A stretch of 64,000 nucleotides of DNA from Sphagnum magellanicum (GCA_021904315.1 CM038918.1:496001-560000), one strand, 5' to 3'; positions 26,573-37,110 are shown, counted from the first letter of the stretch. Made by a program: numbers and translations. Notes: generated from the letters alone by a model not told the origin.

Positions 26573-26680
26573 CAATTTCCATTCAATGTATTTGAATTGA
26601 ATTGAATTCAATTTCCATTCAATGTATTTGAATTGAATTGAATTCAATTTCCATTCAATGTATTTGAATTCAATTCAATT
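26573..26680. repeat. Tandem repeat, 36-bp unit, three copies
   Basis: Three near-identical units begin 'caatttccattcaatgtatt' at 26573, 26609 and 26645. They sit in a wider field of GAATT/AATTC words, which makes the region strongly self-complementary. No ORF. Confidence 0.9.
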
Positions 26681-27155
26681 CAAATTACATGTAATGTCAT
26701 TCAATATTTTCATTCAAATAGAACTTAACTTTCACAAAGTAATTTCATTTTTTTCATCAAAGAAAAAAAAGAAAACTCTAAATTAAACTTTTTTTTCTTT
26801 GTTTTCTTTGAATTTGAAAATTTTCAAAAACCTAAACAAAGAAAACCCTAAATTAAACTAAATTTTAATTTGACCCTAAAACCCTAAAAACCTTTCATTG
26901 ACTTAAAAACCCTTCATTGACCTAAACATTAAACCTAACCCTACAAAACTAATCAAACCCAAAATCAATTTATGTATTTTTGCTATTGATCCAAGCCCTA
27001 AAAAGTTAATATCCTAAATCCTAAAAGCTAAAGTTAAGTTATAAAATCAATCTATTTGTCTTTGGCATTGACCTGAACCCTAAAAATATAAGTTTTTAAA
27101 CCTTAAAATCATTATGTTTATCTTGACATGTGTTCGTTTTTCATTTACAGTAAAA
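26681..27155. other. AT-rich DNA with scattered CCCTAAA-like words
   Basis: No gene. 26830-27110 is dense in 'accctaaaa', 'aacccttcattga' and 'cctaaaatc' words, like a decayed interstitial telomere-type tract or simple low complexity. It ends in 'tttttcatttacag', which looks like a splice acceptor just before the ATG of the hAT remnant. Confidence 0.45.
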
Positions 27156-28237
27156 ATGGGACGTCAAAGAGGGTTAGAGTGGGATCATGTTGTTGACCTT
27201 CATGGCTATGAAGGTAGCATAGGGACTAAACATTAGAAATGCAAATATTGCCAAAATGAATACAACGGTTTTGGAACAAGAATTAAGGCCCATTTAATAG
27301 GTGACAAAAGTAAACAAATTGTCAAATGTGTTCAAGTGCTTGTTGGAGTGATGAGGATGTTTTCTGTTGTTCTAAGTTCTGAAAAGGAAGGTAGTAGTCA
27401 ACATCCCGTCCCTTCACACACCCCTACACAAAATGTTCAACAAGCATTAGACATAGGACAAGTGTCCAATGTTGCATCTAATGCTTCAGGACCACATCAA
27501 AGAAGGGTAGGTTAGCAACAACTTGGTGTAGCTTGGCAAACAGCTTTGAGGCAAAAGGCAAAACAAGAGATACAACGATGCATCTACAAATGCAATCGGA
27601 TGTTTCAAATAGTTGACACACCTACATGGAGATTGATGATTCGTGCAGTGGCTTTCGTGAATGACGTCTTTGATGAACCATGAGAAGATGCCATTTGTGT
27701 GCAAAGTTTACAACCTAAAGTGGTTGCTATGAAATGAAATTTGGAGCCTATTCAAGCTTCTTGGACTAAGTATGGGTGTTCATCATGACTGATGGTTGGA
27801 GTGACATGAAACAATGAAATGTCATCAACATACTTGTTTTTCCTTGTAGAGGAACAATATTTTTGAAATCAATTGATACATTTGTACAGTTGCTTGGAGC
27901 ACCAGTCATAACTGACTACATCCATGGCCACATTAGACAAGCCATTATGGATGTAGGACTAGTTAATGTTGTCCAAGTGGTGATTGACAATGCAAGCAAT
28001 TGCAAACTCATGGATTCAATGATTATAGAGGAGTTTTCACACATTGTGTGGAGTCCATGTGCTACACATTGCCTTGATCTCATGGGTGAGGATATTGGTA
28101 AACTCAATTGGGTGAAGGAGGTGTTAGGGATGGCTAGAAATTCCACCAAATATACTCTCAAAAACATTAGGTATTTTGTTTTCGTCAAACTTTTTATATT
28201 AGAGGCAACATGTTATAATTTGAAGATTCATTAATCT
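27156..28237 (+). pseudogene. hAT-type transposase remnant (BED finger + DUF659 part)
   Basis: The first frame starts MGRQRGLEWDHV and shows a BED-type zinc finger (KCKYC, then IKAHLIGDKS and a final C), interrupted by a stop at about 27232. After a degraded middle, 27785-27860 reads MTDGWSDMKQ-stop-NVINILVF, the DGWSD core of DUF659 with a Trp codon turned into TGA. The 27863-28234 frame continues with DTFVQLLGAP, VQVVIDNASN and ATHCLDLMGEDIGKL, typical of plant hAT DUF659. In the family these proteins bind transposon ends and catalyse cut-and-paste movement. The C-terminal dimerisation (hATC) region is absent: similarity stops near 28240 and the sequence joins the lipase-GTPase copy at 28367. 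Several stops and frameshifts mean it is dead. No matching terminal repeats were found. Confidence 0.8.
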
Positions 28238-28370
28238 ATTTGTAATTTTTTTCTTGGATGCTTACTGATTCTTATCCTGCTTGATTCTGTTACAATTGTT
28301 TAAATTGATTTTAATTCATTCTTTTCAATTTAAATAGGCCTATTTAAATAGGCATTTGGCACTTAGCTTC

Positions 28371-28710
28371 CCACTAGACTGTTGTGATCATAGCACACTG
28401 TGTGAAACTGTGATCACAGGAAGCTAATGGAAAGCCACTGACATATGGCCTTATTTCTTGCTGTAGGAAGAGTAGCTTTCCATTGGAGATCTGCAAGTGC
28501 TTTGAAATTATGTAGTCAATCATGTTAGAAACTCTGTGAACACATGTTCTCATAAACAGAGACATATGTAACTTTACATAGTGAATCACAGTCTAGCGCA
28601 TGGCTCTTGCAATTGGTCAAGCATTTGGTCTACCTGCTGTGAGATGATTGAGAGCATAACTGGCTGGCAAAATATAACAGAAAATTGCTGTGATCACAAG
28701 AACCTTATGG
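28371..28710. mobile_element. MITE-like insertion, copy 1 (partner 61725-62066)
   Basis: The left end (ccactagactgttgtgatca) and the reverse complement of the right end (ending 'tgatcacaagaaccttatgg') form an imperfect terminal inverted repeat of about 26 bp. The 340-bp body matches the insertion in intron 1 of copy 2 at roughly 94% by eye. It has no transposase. Homology between the two lipase-GTPase copies begins at 28367, four bases outside this left end, so the element edge coincides with the break that removed exon 1 from copy 1. Confidence 0.7.
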
Positions 28711-28815
28711 AAAAATCTCCTTATTGTGAATGGATCAGGTTGTGGGCAGCAAATGTGCATTTCTTGTCTTTTTGTACGCTGCCTCTCTGTTCATCGCCGT
28801 TTACGTGATTTGTAG

Positions 28816-29352
28816 ATTAAAGACGATCCCAATTCCACATTATCAATTGCGTTTGGAGCACCTCACGTGTGCGATGAAAAGGTCGCCGAAGAGGTCAATA
28901 CAAAATCGAATTTCAAAGAGCGCTTCATCAACTTTGTCGATGAAGCAGACCCCGTCTCGCGCCTTCTCCACAACCTCCGAGGCACTGTGGCGGTAGGATT
29001 GAGGGCACAAGGTACAGAGTTGTTTAATAGCCCTGATGCGAATTCGTGGAAAAATCTCGTCGATCATTTGATCTCCAACGACACAAAAGAGACTAATCCC
29101 CCCAAGTTTCATCCAATCGGCCAGTACGCATTTCTGGGTCCGGGACCTACAACCCCGAGTGTGTTACCTGCAGGTGGAAACATCGTTCGGGCGTGGCTCC
29201 AACAATTGGAGTTCTCGTATGGAAACTTGAAGTACCACACGGCAACAAGCTACGATACGGCACTGGTCAATGCTAATTTGATCGACAACCCAAGCTTCAC
29301 CAAATCTTCCGAGTCACGCCCATTCCCTACCATCATTCGACCAGAGCCAGAA
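28816..29352 (+). pseudogene. Copy 1 exon: C-terminal half of lipase-like domain
   Basis: 179 codons, phase 0 at both ends, between acceptor 'gatttgtag' and donor 'gtaagt'. It shows SIAFGAPHVCDEK, the Asp region EADPVSRLL, PIGQYAFL and KYHTATSY, matching the Asp and probable His parts of a lipase-like triad. It is open throughout. It has two codons fewer than copy 2 (62172-62714), and the stretch 29100-29290 is strikingly different from copy 2 although the next intron is about 94% alike. Confidence 0.8.
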
Positions 29353-29748
29353 GTAAGTGAAAGTGCTTAATCTGGCCTTCATCTCGAACATGTGAATTGC
29401 AAGTGCCAACTTGGTAACGCCTATTGACACCAATTATCCGGAAAAAAATGCGTACAATTCAAAATCTTGTATTCAACTGTGACCATGGTTTTTTCTCATC
29501 AGGTTGATTCTTCTTCTGTTTCCATTCAAGATACTCTAGCAAGAGGCCAAGTTTATAGTAATGTCCAGTGCAGAAGTTCATACCGAAAAGGTAGCGATAT
29601 GTTTCCGGAAGCACGCGCGTGATATGTAGGATTCCAGAATCGCGTGCGACTCCCAAGAGTGACTGATAATATTATGTTTTCCAAGATATTCCTTTGCTCA
29701 GCGAGAGATGCACAACAAATTTTGATCTTATTCTGGACGCTAATGTAG

Positions 29749-29973
29749 GTCGAAGATAAGAAGTTCAGGGCCATAGATGCTGGCGGGCGTTATGTGATCC
29801 TTCAAGGGAGAAATCTCTCGTTTCCTCGTAAACCTGTGACGTTGAATGGAACAAAATGTGAGATCATCTATCAATCGGACAGTGAGCTTTGGGTTATAGA
29901 CCCTTTCGGTCAAGGGCCAAGCAACGCGATGATCTGGATATGGTTTGGGCGAATACCAGTGCCCATTTCTGAA
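29749..29973 (+). pseudogene. Copy 1 exon: beta-rich linker domain
   Basis: 75 codons, the only open frame, between 'aatgtag' and 'gtaagc'. It contains GGRYVILQGRNLSF and IDPFGQGPSNAMIW, alternating hydrophobic patterns suggesting a small beta-sandwich (IPT/TIG-like is one guess). Compared with copy 2 there are about seven amino-acid changes and one clear silent change. Confidence 0.75.
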
Positions 29974-30629
29974 GTAAGCTTCTGTAACCAGCACAGACTG
30001 GCTCCTAAAAAATTAACTGAAAGCATTGTGGCATGTAGCTGAGATGCAGCCCCTTGTGCACCCTAGTTACCTTAAAAATTTGTTCTTGTGCTTTACACCT
30101 GACTTTTGGAAGCTTTTTAGATATGGAGATTTACTCTTGATCTGTCTCTTGTTTGAAGAATGGAAAGGCAACGACTACTCCTGATTCAGCTGAGAATTTA
30201 TTTCCAAAGATTGTACAAACCTGGGTAATTATGGCAAAAGCACTACCTGTCATTGGAGGTGATTCATGGGAAAAGCACCAAGATTGTTTGGACAACATTG
30301 TACAATGTCGGTGAAGTTTGAAGCTTTTTCCTTTTTGCCTAAGGATCTTCTTGCAAGGCAGTAGATTGTGTATTTATATTAGATCAGTCCTTTCTTTTAC
30401 CACTTCATGGCTGACTTTGAAAGTCAAGGAATGCTAACAATTTTCATCTCTGCTTCTTCAATGCATATCTGAATGGTACAAAAGGAAGAGTTAATTTAGG
30501 ATAGTGGCATCATCATTCCACAAATGTAGTGCATCTCCATTAAGTTGACATACTATGGAGTTGTGGGATATGGCAGGTGTAAATGAGCAGGTGCCAAAGA
30601 TAAAATTGTCCTTGCACTTGAAAGAAATA

Positions 30630-30733
30630 GGATGCAGTGAGGGTGATGTTTCAGGACACATAAAAGAAGCTGTCAACATGGGGATGCAGTGAGGGTGATG
30701 TTTCAGGACACATAAAAGAAGCTGTCAACATGG
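30630..30733. repeat. 52-bp exact tandem duplication inside a copy 1 exon
   Basis: The block starting 'ggatgcagtgagggtgatgt' occurs at 30630-30681 and again at 30682-30733. Fifty-two is not a multiple of three. The first copy reads on into MGMQ-stop, whereas joining around the duplication restores HIKEAVNMGNEVKKFMQS up to donor 'gtaagt' at 30765. It therefore breaks the reading frame of the pseudogene. Confidence 0.9.
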
Positions 30734-31050
30734 GCAATGAAGTGAAGAAATTCATGCAAAGTAGGTAAGTTTTTTTAATTTTAGTGCAATGCCCATGATG
30801 CAAGAATTTCAAAATTCTGTTCATTGAAATGTTATATATGTAGAACCAAGAGCATGAATAACTTGCAATTACAACTTGTTGAATAGTAATCTAGGTGGGT
30901 TTTCGGATGTAAACATCGGAGCATCATGTACCACTGTATCTACCTTATGAGATGACCTTTCAAAGTTGAAGTATGTTGAATTTGCGATAATGATCATGCA
31001 TGTGCACTTCTCTCCAACTGGTTTATGTCTAACTAGTGTAAAATTTCCAG

Positions 31051-31408
31051 CCTCCAGATTGACTACAAGCCATCATTTACTTTGAACAAATGTGTCAAAT
31101 TATCAGTGCATCCATTCAGCACAGGTTTTGCAGCAATGGGTGCGGCTCACTTTGCTGCAGGGACTGCAGCGGCTGCAGTGGCTCTACCCATTGTTGGATG
31201 GATTCTAATTGGGATTGGTGTTGCTACTTTACTTGGTGGGGTAGCATATGTGGTGTATAGAACAGTAAAAGGTTATCACAAGCTGATCACTCTACGGATG
31301 CAGTATTGGATTTAGCAATCAAAGAGGTGTTGCAATGGCAATGTTCTACTACCAACAAAGACAACAGTACAGAAGCTGTTTCAAAGGAGAAGAAACTTCA
31401 GTTGCTTG
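31051..31408 (+). pseudogene. Copy 1 exon: Gly/Ala-rich membrane segment and linker
   Basis: The acceptor 'aaatttccag' joins in phase with the previous exon (AG+C gives Ser). The frame reads LQIDYKPSF, then from about 31136 a 38-residue hydrophobic run (AAAAVALPIVGWILIGIG onward to VVYRTVKG), long enough for one long or two short membrane helices. It is read to YHK, then a one-base shift near 31280 is needed to continue as ADHSTDAVLDLAIKEVL to the donor at 31409. The original frame stops at 31315. Confidence 0.75.
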
Positions 31409-31624
31409 GTAAGTATGAAAATCTCACACAATCTTGAAAATGTTGTGTGCTTCAAAGGTGCTTGGGTGGGGGCATTTCAATGCTAGTCTAAGTAAACCAG
31501 CATAATTTTGTCTACATAACTTGCAAGAGAGCTCTTAACAACATGATGTATTGCACCCCTCTTTGTAAAGTTGAAATCCAACTTTGTTTCATATCTTGTC
31601 TGACAAACTTACTTCCATTTTCAG

Positions 31625-31862
31625 TGGACAAAGCCCCTGCTCGATTCACAACATGGGTTGAAACAGCGCATTCCACACACCCCAGAGCAATTCAGCTCAA
31701 GTCCAATGAATTTCAAGATGCAACACCTGAGTCCATGTTCAGGTTTTTAAAAGGATTAAAATAGTGATGGAATCAAGATCCATCTACCAAGATACAGTTG
31801 CAGGAAAATGCTTTGTAGGTATACTAGGAGCTGAGGATATTGGGAAAAGTACCTTCATTAGG
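31625..31862 (+). pseudogene. Copy 1 exon: GTPase G1 (P-loop) region
   Basis: The acceptor 'cattttcag' joins in phase (G+TG gives Val-Asp-Lys). The first part reads APARFTTWVETAHSTHPRAI and then TPESMF. A frameshift at the T/A run 31743-31752 is required to reach KIVMESRSIYQD and then FVGILGAEDIGKSTFIR. The last is a classic GxxxxGKST phosphate-binding loop after a hydrophobic beta strand. It ends in phase 0 at donor 'gtcagt' (31863). Confidence 0.8.
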
Positions 31863-32208
31863 GTCAGTAAATATCCCCCCCTTCTTTGACAAACTGACCA
31901 CCAACCCAAGGTTATTTGACCATAGCTATCTTCTGAATTGTTCTCATAACAGCAGCAGTGTGTTCATGTGCACCACCATTGTGCATGTGTTTGCAACATA
32001 TTAAGAGTGTAATCACTTTACTTCCAAACTTGGTCTTCCTAGATTTGTTTCGCACATATGGTTTCTTTGTTCAGACTTTTGTTAATTCTTGAGTTGGATT
32101 TTCCAGTGTCTATTTTAGGTCGTTTGTGGTTTGTATTACAATTTCTACTATTAACGAAAACCACCAATCTATAGCATGGATTCATGTTTTGGGTGGGTTA
32201 ATTTGCAG

Positions 32209-32416
32209 AGAGCATTGGTCAGGAATAAGTCTCCTGGGTCATCACCTGAGGTGGGTATGGACGAATGATCACACCACAGAACCTCAACTGTACCAGGCGG
32301 AGAACAATCTTTGGCTAGTGGACTTTCCAGGTGGCAATTCAATTGAGGACTATGGCAACTACTGGCAGCATTTCTCAGCACTACCAAGTTTTGTTGTGTT
32401 ACTACTTCAATTCAAG
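32209..32416 (+). pseudogene. Copy 1 exon: GTPase G2/G3 region
   Basis: It starts RALVRNKSPGSSPEVGMD after 'tttgcag'. A one-base shift near 32258-32269 is needed to continue NDHTTEPQLYQ, NNLWLVDFPGGNSIEDYG and FVVLLLQFK. The Thr in HTTEP is placed where the switch I (G2) Thr is expected, and DFPGG is the G3 DxxG motif. Without the shift a TGA follows at once. Confidence 0.75.
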
Positions 32417-33248
32417 GTCCATACTACTACACCTCCACACCATTCCACTTCTAGACACAAATATATTGTGTAAAACAGCTTACTCCTTTGCTAGTCTTGT
32501 TCCAGCTGTAGAGGGGCTGTGGGGAATGCACAAACATAAATTGACACTCTATTTTAGTGCAAATATGGATCAAGTTAGGTTTGACTTGAAGATGATTTTT
32601 GGTATCTACATATTTATATATGGAAAGAATGCTGCTTTGACATAAGCCGATGTTCATCTTGGCATTCTTCTTCATAGATAGACTTCATAATTTTCTACAG
32701 CTTTAAAACGACACATGTACATGTGCATCGTCCAAAAATGTCATCTGGCATCTTGGGCAGGTGCATTTCTTGTTAGTGATTCAAATAATAATGTAGAAAT
32801 ATTGGAATAACTTATTTTCACTCACACGCCAAACAATTTTGACAACAATGTGAACCCTTGATGACCAGAGATATAACCATAATCTTTTTGGTGGTGTCAT
32901 GCTTCTAGATTTTAAAAGTATGACACTTATGTGGGAAAACTTTTCCAACACAAGTAAATCATGTGCCCACTATCTTGGGTATTACACTTCTTGACAAGAT
33001 CACCTAGAGGTCCATGTACATGTCAATTAAATTGCTCACCATCCAGGTAAGTTCATAGTAGAATTTTTTTTAACATGACAGGTGCTAGAATTAGCCTTTT
33101 GCAAATATGTCCTGAAACAAACATCTAGGCAATAAATACCCAAGTTTAAAAATTTGCTGTCAGACAACAATATTATCTCCTCATCATTTTGGGGCCAAAT
33201 CTTATGTTTTCTCCTTTGTACTAAATGTTGGGATCAATCCATATGCAG

Positions 33249-33581
33249 GGTGACCAAAAACAGGACCAAAAGGATATGTACAAGAAAATGGTGGCTGCAC
33301 TCAATACAGATTTCATAGTTGCATTCAACAAGGTGGATGTAATTGAGCCGAACACCTACACGAATGGGTGTACAATCAGAGAATACTTCAAGACACAAAG
33401 AACGAAAACCTCCAATGCACTTGGTTGTCATGAAGATAAGATTCACTATCTCTGTCTCAACCCTGACTCACAGCTGCATGGGAGATTCAAAGAATTGAAG
33501 AAGCAAGGCATTTTTGGTTTTGAAGACTTCTATGGCGAGGTTAAGAAAAATGCGAAGAAATGGCAACACCAATTGTTGTAG
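33249..33581 (+). pseudogene. Copy 1 terminal exon: GTPase G4 region and C-terminus
   Basis: 110 codons plus TAG after acceptor 'catatgcag', phase 0. It reads GDQKQDQKDMYKKMVAALN, then FIVAFNKVDVIE, with NKVD the guanine-specificity (G4) motif after a hydrophobic strand. A helical, lysine-rich C-terminus ends KKWQHQLL. It is intact and open throughout. Confidence 0.85.
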
Positions 33582-35721
33582 GTGCATACAAAGCACCTTG
33601 GGCTCTGTTAATGCTAGTAACTTCTGTAATTGATTGAGAAGCATAGGAACATGGAAACATGTGGCATGTTGCAGGAGGTGGATGTTTGTACAAATTTATT
33701 TTGAGCTCTACTTTCGCAAATCAAGTTTATTTTGTTCAGAAAAGCAGTCTTCTAGACTTATACTATAAGTGATAATGAGAATGCTCAATTACTCTTTAGT
33801 GGGACAAAAGCTCAAAATAACTTAAGTAATAGTGTCACTATGACATATACCATCAAGAGAATACTTTATTGATGGAGGTAATGAATCATGCAATGACAAC
33901 TTTGCCCTCCAAGTTTAAGCTTTAAACTAAAAAATAATGCTTCAGACACAACTTCCATCCCAGATGTACATACAAAGCTTCCTCCATCTCAACTACACGA
34001 ATAGAATTAGACAGGCTCTTACTAACTTTGTAGTCTGCTATCCCCCTTTGGTACCTTGAGAAAATCTACCAAACAAAAGGATCATAAATAAGTGAAGAGA
34101 ACAAGAGGAAAGAGGGGGTACAAATACTCACAAATTGATCAACTACCAACCTATTTATACTAATAGGTGAAAAACACAAAGGCTTATATCTCCACTGCTA
34201 TTGAACTAATGCTAACCTATCAGATGAGAAATAAATCAGTAGTCCACCAAACTTTAAAGCCAAGATACTTAATAGGAGTGATTATTTAGGTACAACAGGA
34301 GTGATCTGCTAGGTGTGGTAATTCCAACACCGCAAGTGCTGTAAGGAAGATATGATAGGTATATTGAAATACATTACTGGGTTGTCCATGGGATCAAACC
34401 AATTAGCTGAGTTGCTTTTGTCTGAGAATGGTCTTATTGTTCGATCTTGCAATGGGCAGTGTGAGGTAGCTATATGGCATCAAGATGAAGAACTCAAGGT
34501 TTGTGTCTCTTTTGGCAAATGAAGCTCAGGATGCAAGAATAACACTGTATGTTGAATTGTGGTCATGGAAGTCTCTAAAGGTTGGATGTGAGTATCTGAA
34601 ATTGTTAACAATATTCATATGCTCCCATTTTTGGTTGCACTATCCAAGATGTTTGTTTATGCAAACAATTTTCTCATTAGCATCTTGAGGAGCAAGGCCA
34701 CCTTGCTCAAAAATCTTGAGAGCATAACATAATTCAGATTATCAATGGACATAAAACATGTAAGTCAATCTCAAGTGGCAGTAAAATTATAAATACAAAT
34801 GAGAAAAACATTGGGGAGTATCCATAACTGTATGTCTCAGTAGCATCATTCCATTGTGTTTAAACATGGTGGATGTGAAACATGGTTTGTTTCATATGGT
34901 CTGCTAAACCGAATTAGAATTTGAAGACTGTGGTTGTCATTTCTAGGAGTGAACTGCAACCCAACAGTTTTCAGTCAGAAATTTAAGATTCAAATTCTGA
35001 CATGAATAGGATAAGGCCATTGCTGCAATTGACAAAGAGTTTTGAAACCTGAAACTCTGTCCAGAGTGTCCAGAGGGAAAATCATATGTGTAATGCATGA
35101 TCTAATCGAGGGAAAAGTTTCTGAGTGTGGCTCAGACGTGAACACTGTCTAATGATTTCATGAAAGTCCTTTTTTCATTATGGTCTGTTTCAGCAGTTCT
35201 TTTCATTGGTCACACCACAGAGAGAGAAAAATGGTAGGGGTTATTTTGTGGATCCTTTGCAATGTGAAATCACAGTTTGGAACAGGTAAATAAATTGCTG
35301 TGCCAATCTCCTTGTCTGCAAGAAGACAATACAACTTTCTTGGTTGTTGTAATAGCCTTGGTGTGCACACACTGTGAGGAGTATACGGCAAATGGCAAAT
35401 CGGGTCAAGTTCATTACTGGGTGGAAGGGAAATGCAGGGTAACAAGCATGAGAAGACACAAAAGGTGGAACTTTGGCTTTGCTACTGTTACAACTCCCAT
35501 GAATGGAAGCAGAGACAGCAGCAATGGCACATGGTGATTACAAAATAGCACATTCTTTTGAGGGTTTCAAGGCTTGTGAGGTATGTTGGATGTGGAATTA
35601 ATCCCAGAAGAATGGAAATTGCCCTAGAAATGCGATATGAAGACATCACTCCTGAAAGATTGACATGTTGTCCAGTGCTCAAATTTCAATGCAGTTTTAA
35701 ACTAGCAATTCAAGAGCAAGC
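33582..35721. other. Downstream DNA, no clear gene
   Basis: No supported gene. Some stretches (34440-34690) may be a further decayed part of the PPR pseudogene that follows, but no motif is good enough to call. Several short antisense ORFs at 35203-35682 look fortuitous. Confidence 0.4.
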
Positions 35722-36808
35722 ATGCTGATGAATCAACTAAATCAAAGTGGTTTTGAGTTGGACTTTCTAGTGGGTAGTAGGCTCATTGACATGTATACCA
35801 CATACAGGAGCATGGAGGACACTTGGAGAGTGTTCAACAACATGGCCAATAATCACAAATCTTCAACTGCTAGAATTCCAGATACTATGTGAAATATGAG
35901 CGAGAACAGAATGCACCTGGCAGTGTTGTAGGGCACTTGAAAGATGGCTGATGTGTTCATGAACAGATCATATGAAGCAGTTGCAGGTTCAAGCATTGTC
36001 TTTGTAGAGAAAATTCAAGAAAGCAAAGGATACTTGTGTAATGTTCACGAAGATATACTCGAATTATGGTCTCTTGGACTGCCATGATCTCATGTAAAAT
36101 GTGGACAAGGGCAGAGACAATTTGTGCAACAGAAAGTTGTGCAGCCTGACCTGGTCAATTTCCTGGTCACATTTGTGGGGATTGTGAATACAGTGTGTGT
36201 CAGTGTATGGGTACTTGCAGATCATTCAGAGTAAATCCTAGTCTGATGTCTCTATGCAGTAGACTTGTAAATATGAATGTCAAATGTGACAGCATGGGTT
36301 GGATGTTTCAAGAGTGTTTCAAAAGATGGTTGCACAAAATGTGGCATATTTGGAGGACTTCCCAGGGATATTTTGGTGGTAAGGAAGCTCTTGTACATCT
36401 AAAACGGATGTGTCAAGGTGTGGCTGTAATTACAAATGGCATGTATGAACTTGTGTTCTCTCAGCTTGTAGCAAGCTGGGCTAGTAAATTGAATGCCTGT
36501 GCCTCTTTGATTCTATGGACAGTGGGGGTATAGTCTTGGAGTATTTTTCACTGCCAATGTTTCACAGAGAAAGAAGTATGTTGTGCAAGAGACTATGTTG
36601 CAATTTGTTGTCTCAGTGCACTCAAGAGTATGTTGCAGTGACTCTAGTCTCGGTGCAAATATTTGACAGAGAAAGAAAAGGGTGCAAAAAACACTTGGGT
36701 TGCACTTGGACTGAAGTGAATAATGAGGTTCATATGTTTGCAGTAGATGCTTCAGACCAGCTGCAACCCATTGAAATATGTACAGAATTCAAGAGACCAT
36801 CTGGATAG
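35722..36808 (+). pseudogene. PPR protein pseudogene with E-type C-terminus
   Basis: Two recognisable ends frame a heavily broken region. At 35722-35889 one frame reads QSGFELDFLVGSRLIDMYTT then SMEDTWRVFNNM, very like a plant PPR repeat pair (usual form: VGSSLIDMYAKCGS..DAWRVFNKM). At about 36130-36180 QQKVVQPDLVNFLVTF resembles the start of another repeat. At 36690-36808 GCTWTEVNNEVHMFAVDASD, then IEICTEFKRPSG, is the E motif near the C-terminus of PLS-class PPR proteins. In the family these bind organellar RNA, often for C-to-U editing. Many stops and frame changes lie between, and no DYW domain follows: the frame stops at 36808. It is dead or a fragment. Confidence 0.65.
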
Positions 36809-36869
36809 ATAATTGATGCTGAGTAGTTGCCAAATGCAATATTCCTGGATGGTGTAAAGGAAATTATGT

Positions 36870-37110
36870 GAGACCCAGCACACACCAGCATAGTGCACCA
36901 TACATTGGAATCCCCCTATTACTCCATTATGGATGAACCACAACTGAGTTACCAAGGTTCCACATTCATAACCTACCTATCCTGTAAACCCTCTTACATC
37001 CCCTCGCACTACCTAGGGTAACCACCTATATAAGTGGGTAAGTATCATAAGTAAGAACAACAGGAATGTAAGTGGTTACTATGTAAGTAGGTACACTACT
37101 ACTTGGTGGC
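36870..37110 (+). repeat. Fragment of the 100-1140 / 37640-38740 repeat family
   Basis: It contains 'cctgtaaaccctcttacatc', 'gtaaccacctatataagtgg' and 'ggaatgtaagtggttactat', matching the tail blocks at about 1010-1130 and 38630-38720. It lies directly after the PPR E motif. Confidence 0.6.

Larger units (their letters stand above)
28816..33581 (+). pseudogene. Lipase-like / membrane / GTPase gene, copy 1, 5'-truncated pseudogene
   Basis: Exons by splice sites and phase: 28816-29352, 29749-29973, 30159 to about 30306/30310, 30577-30764, 31051-31408, 31625-31862, 32209-32416, 33249-33581 (stop). The first encodes the C-terminal half of a class-3 lipase-like domain, the second a beta-rich domain. 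Then come a helical linker, a Gly/Ala-rich membrane segment, and a P-loop GTPase with G1 GAEDIGKST (31827-31853), a candidate G2 HTTEP, G3 DFPGG and G4 NKVD. The lipase N-terminal exon and promoter are missing; upstream is a hAT remnant and a MITE. Breaks: a 52-bp duplication in exon 30577-30764 and frameshifts near 31280, 31745 and 32265. The GTPase set resembles the IRG/AIG1-type P-loop GTPases in a broad sense, but I cannot assign a subfamily. It could be transcribed, but not as one full-length protein. Confidence 0.75.

Noticed and set aside
32251..32285. A tiny intron instead of a frameshift in the G2/G3 exon
   Set aside because: Donor and acceptor words exist, but the intron would be about 31 bases, too short for plant splicing.
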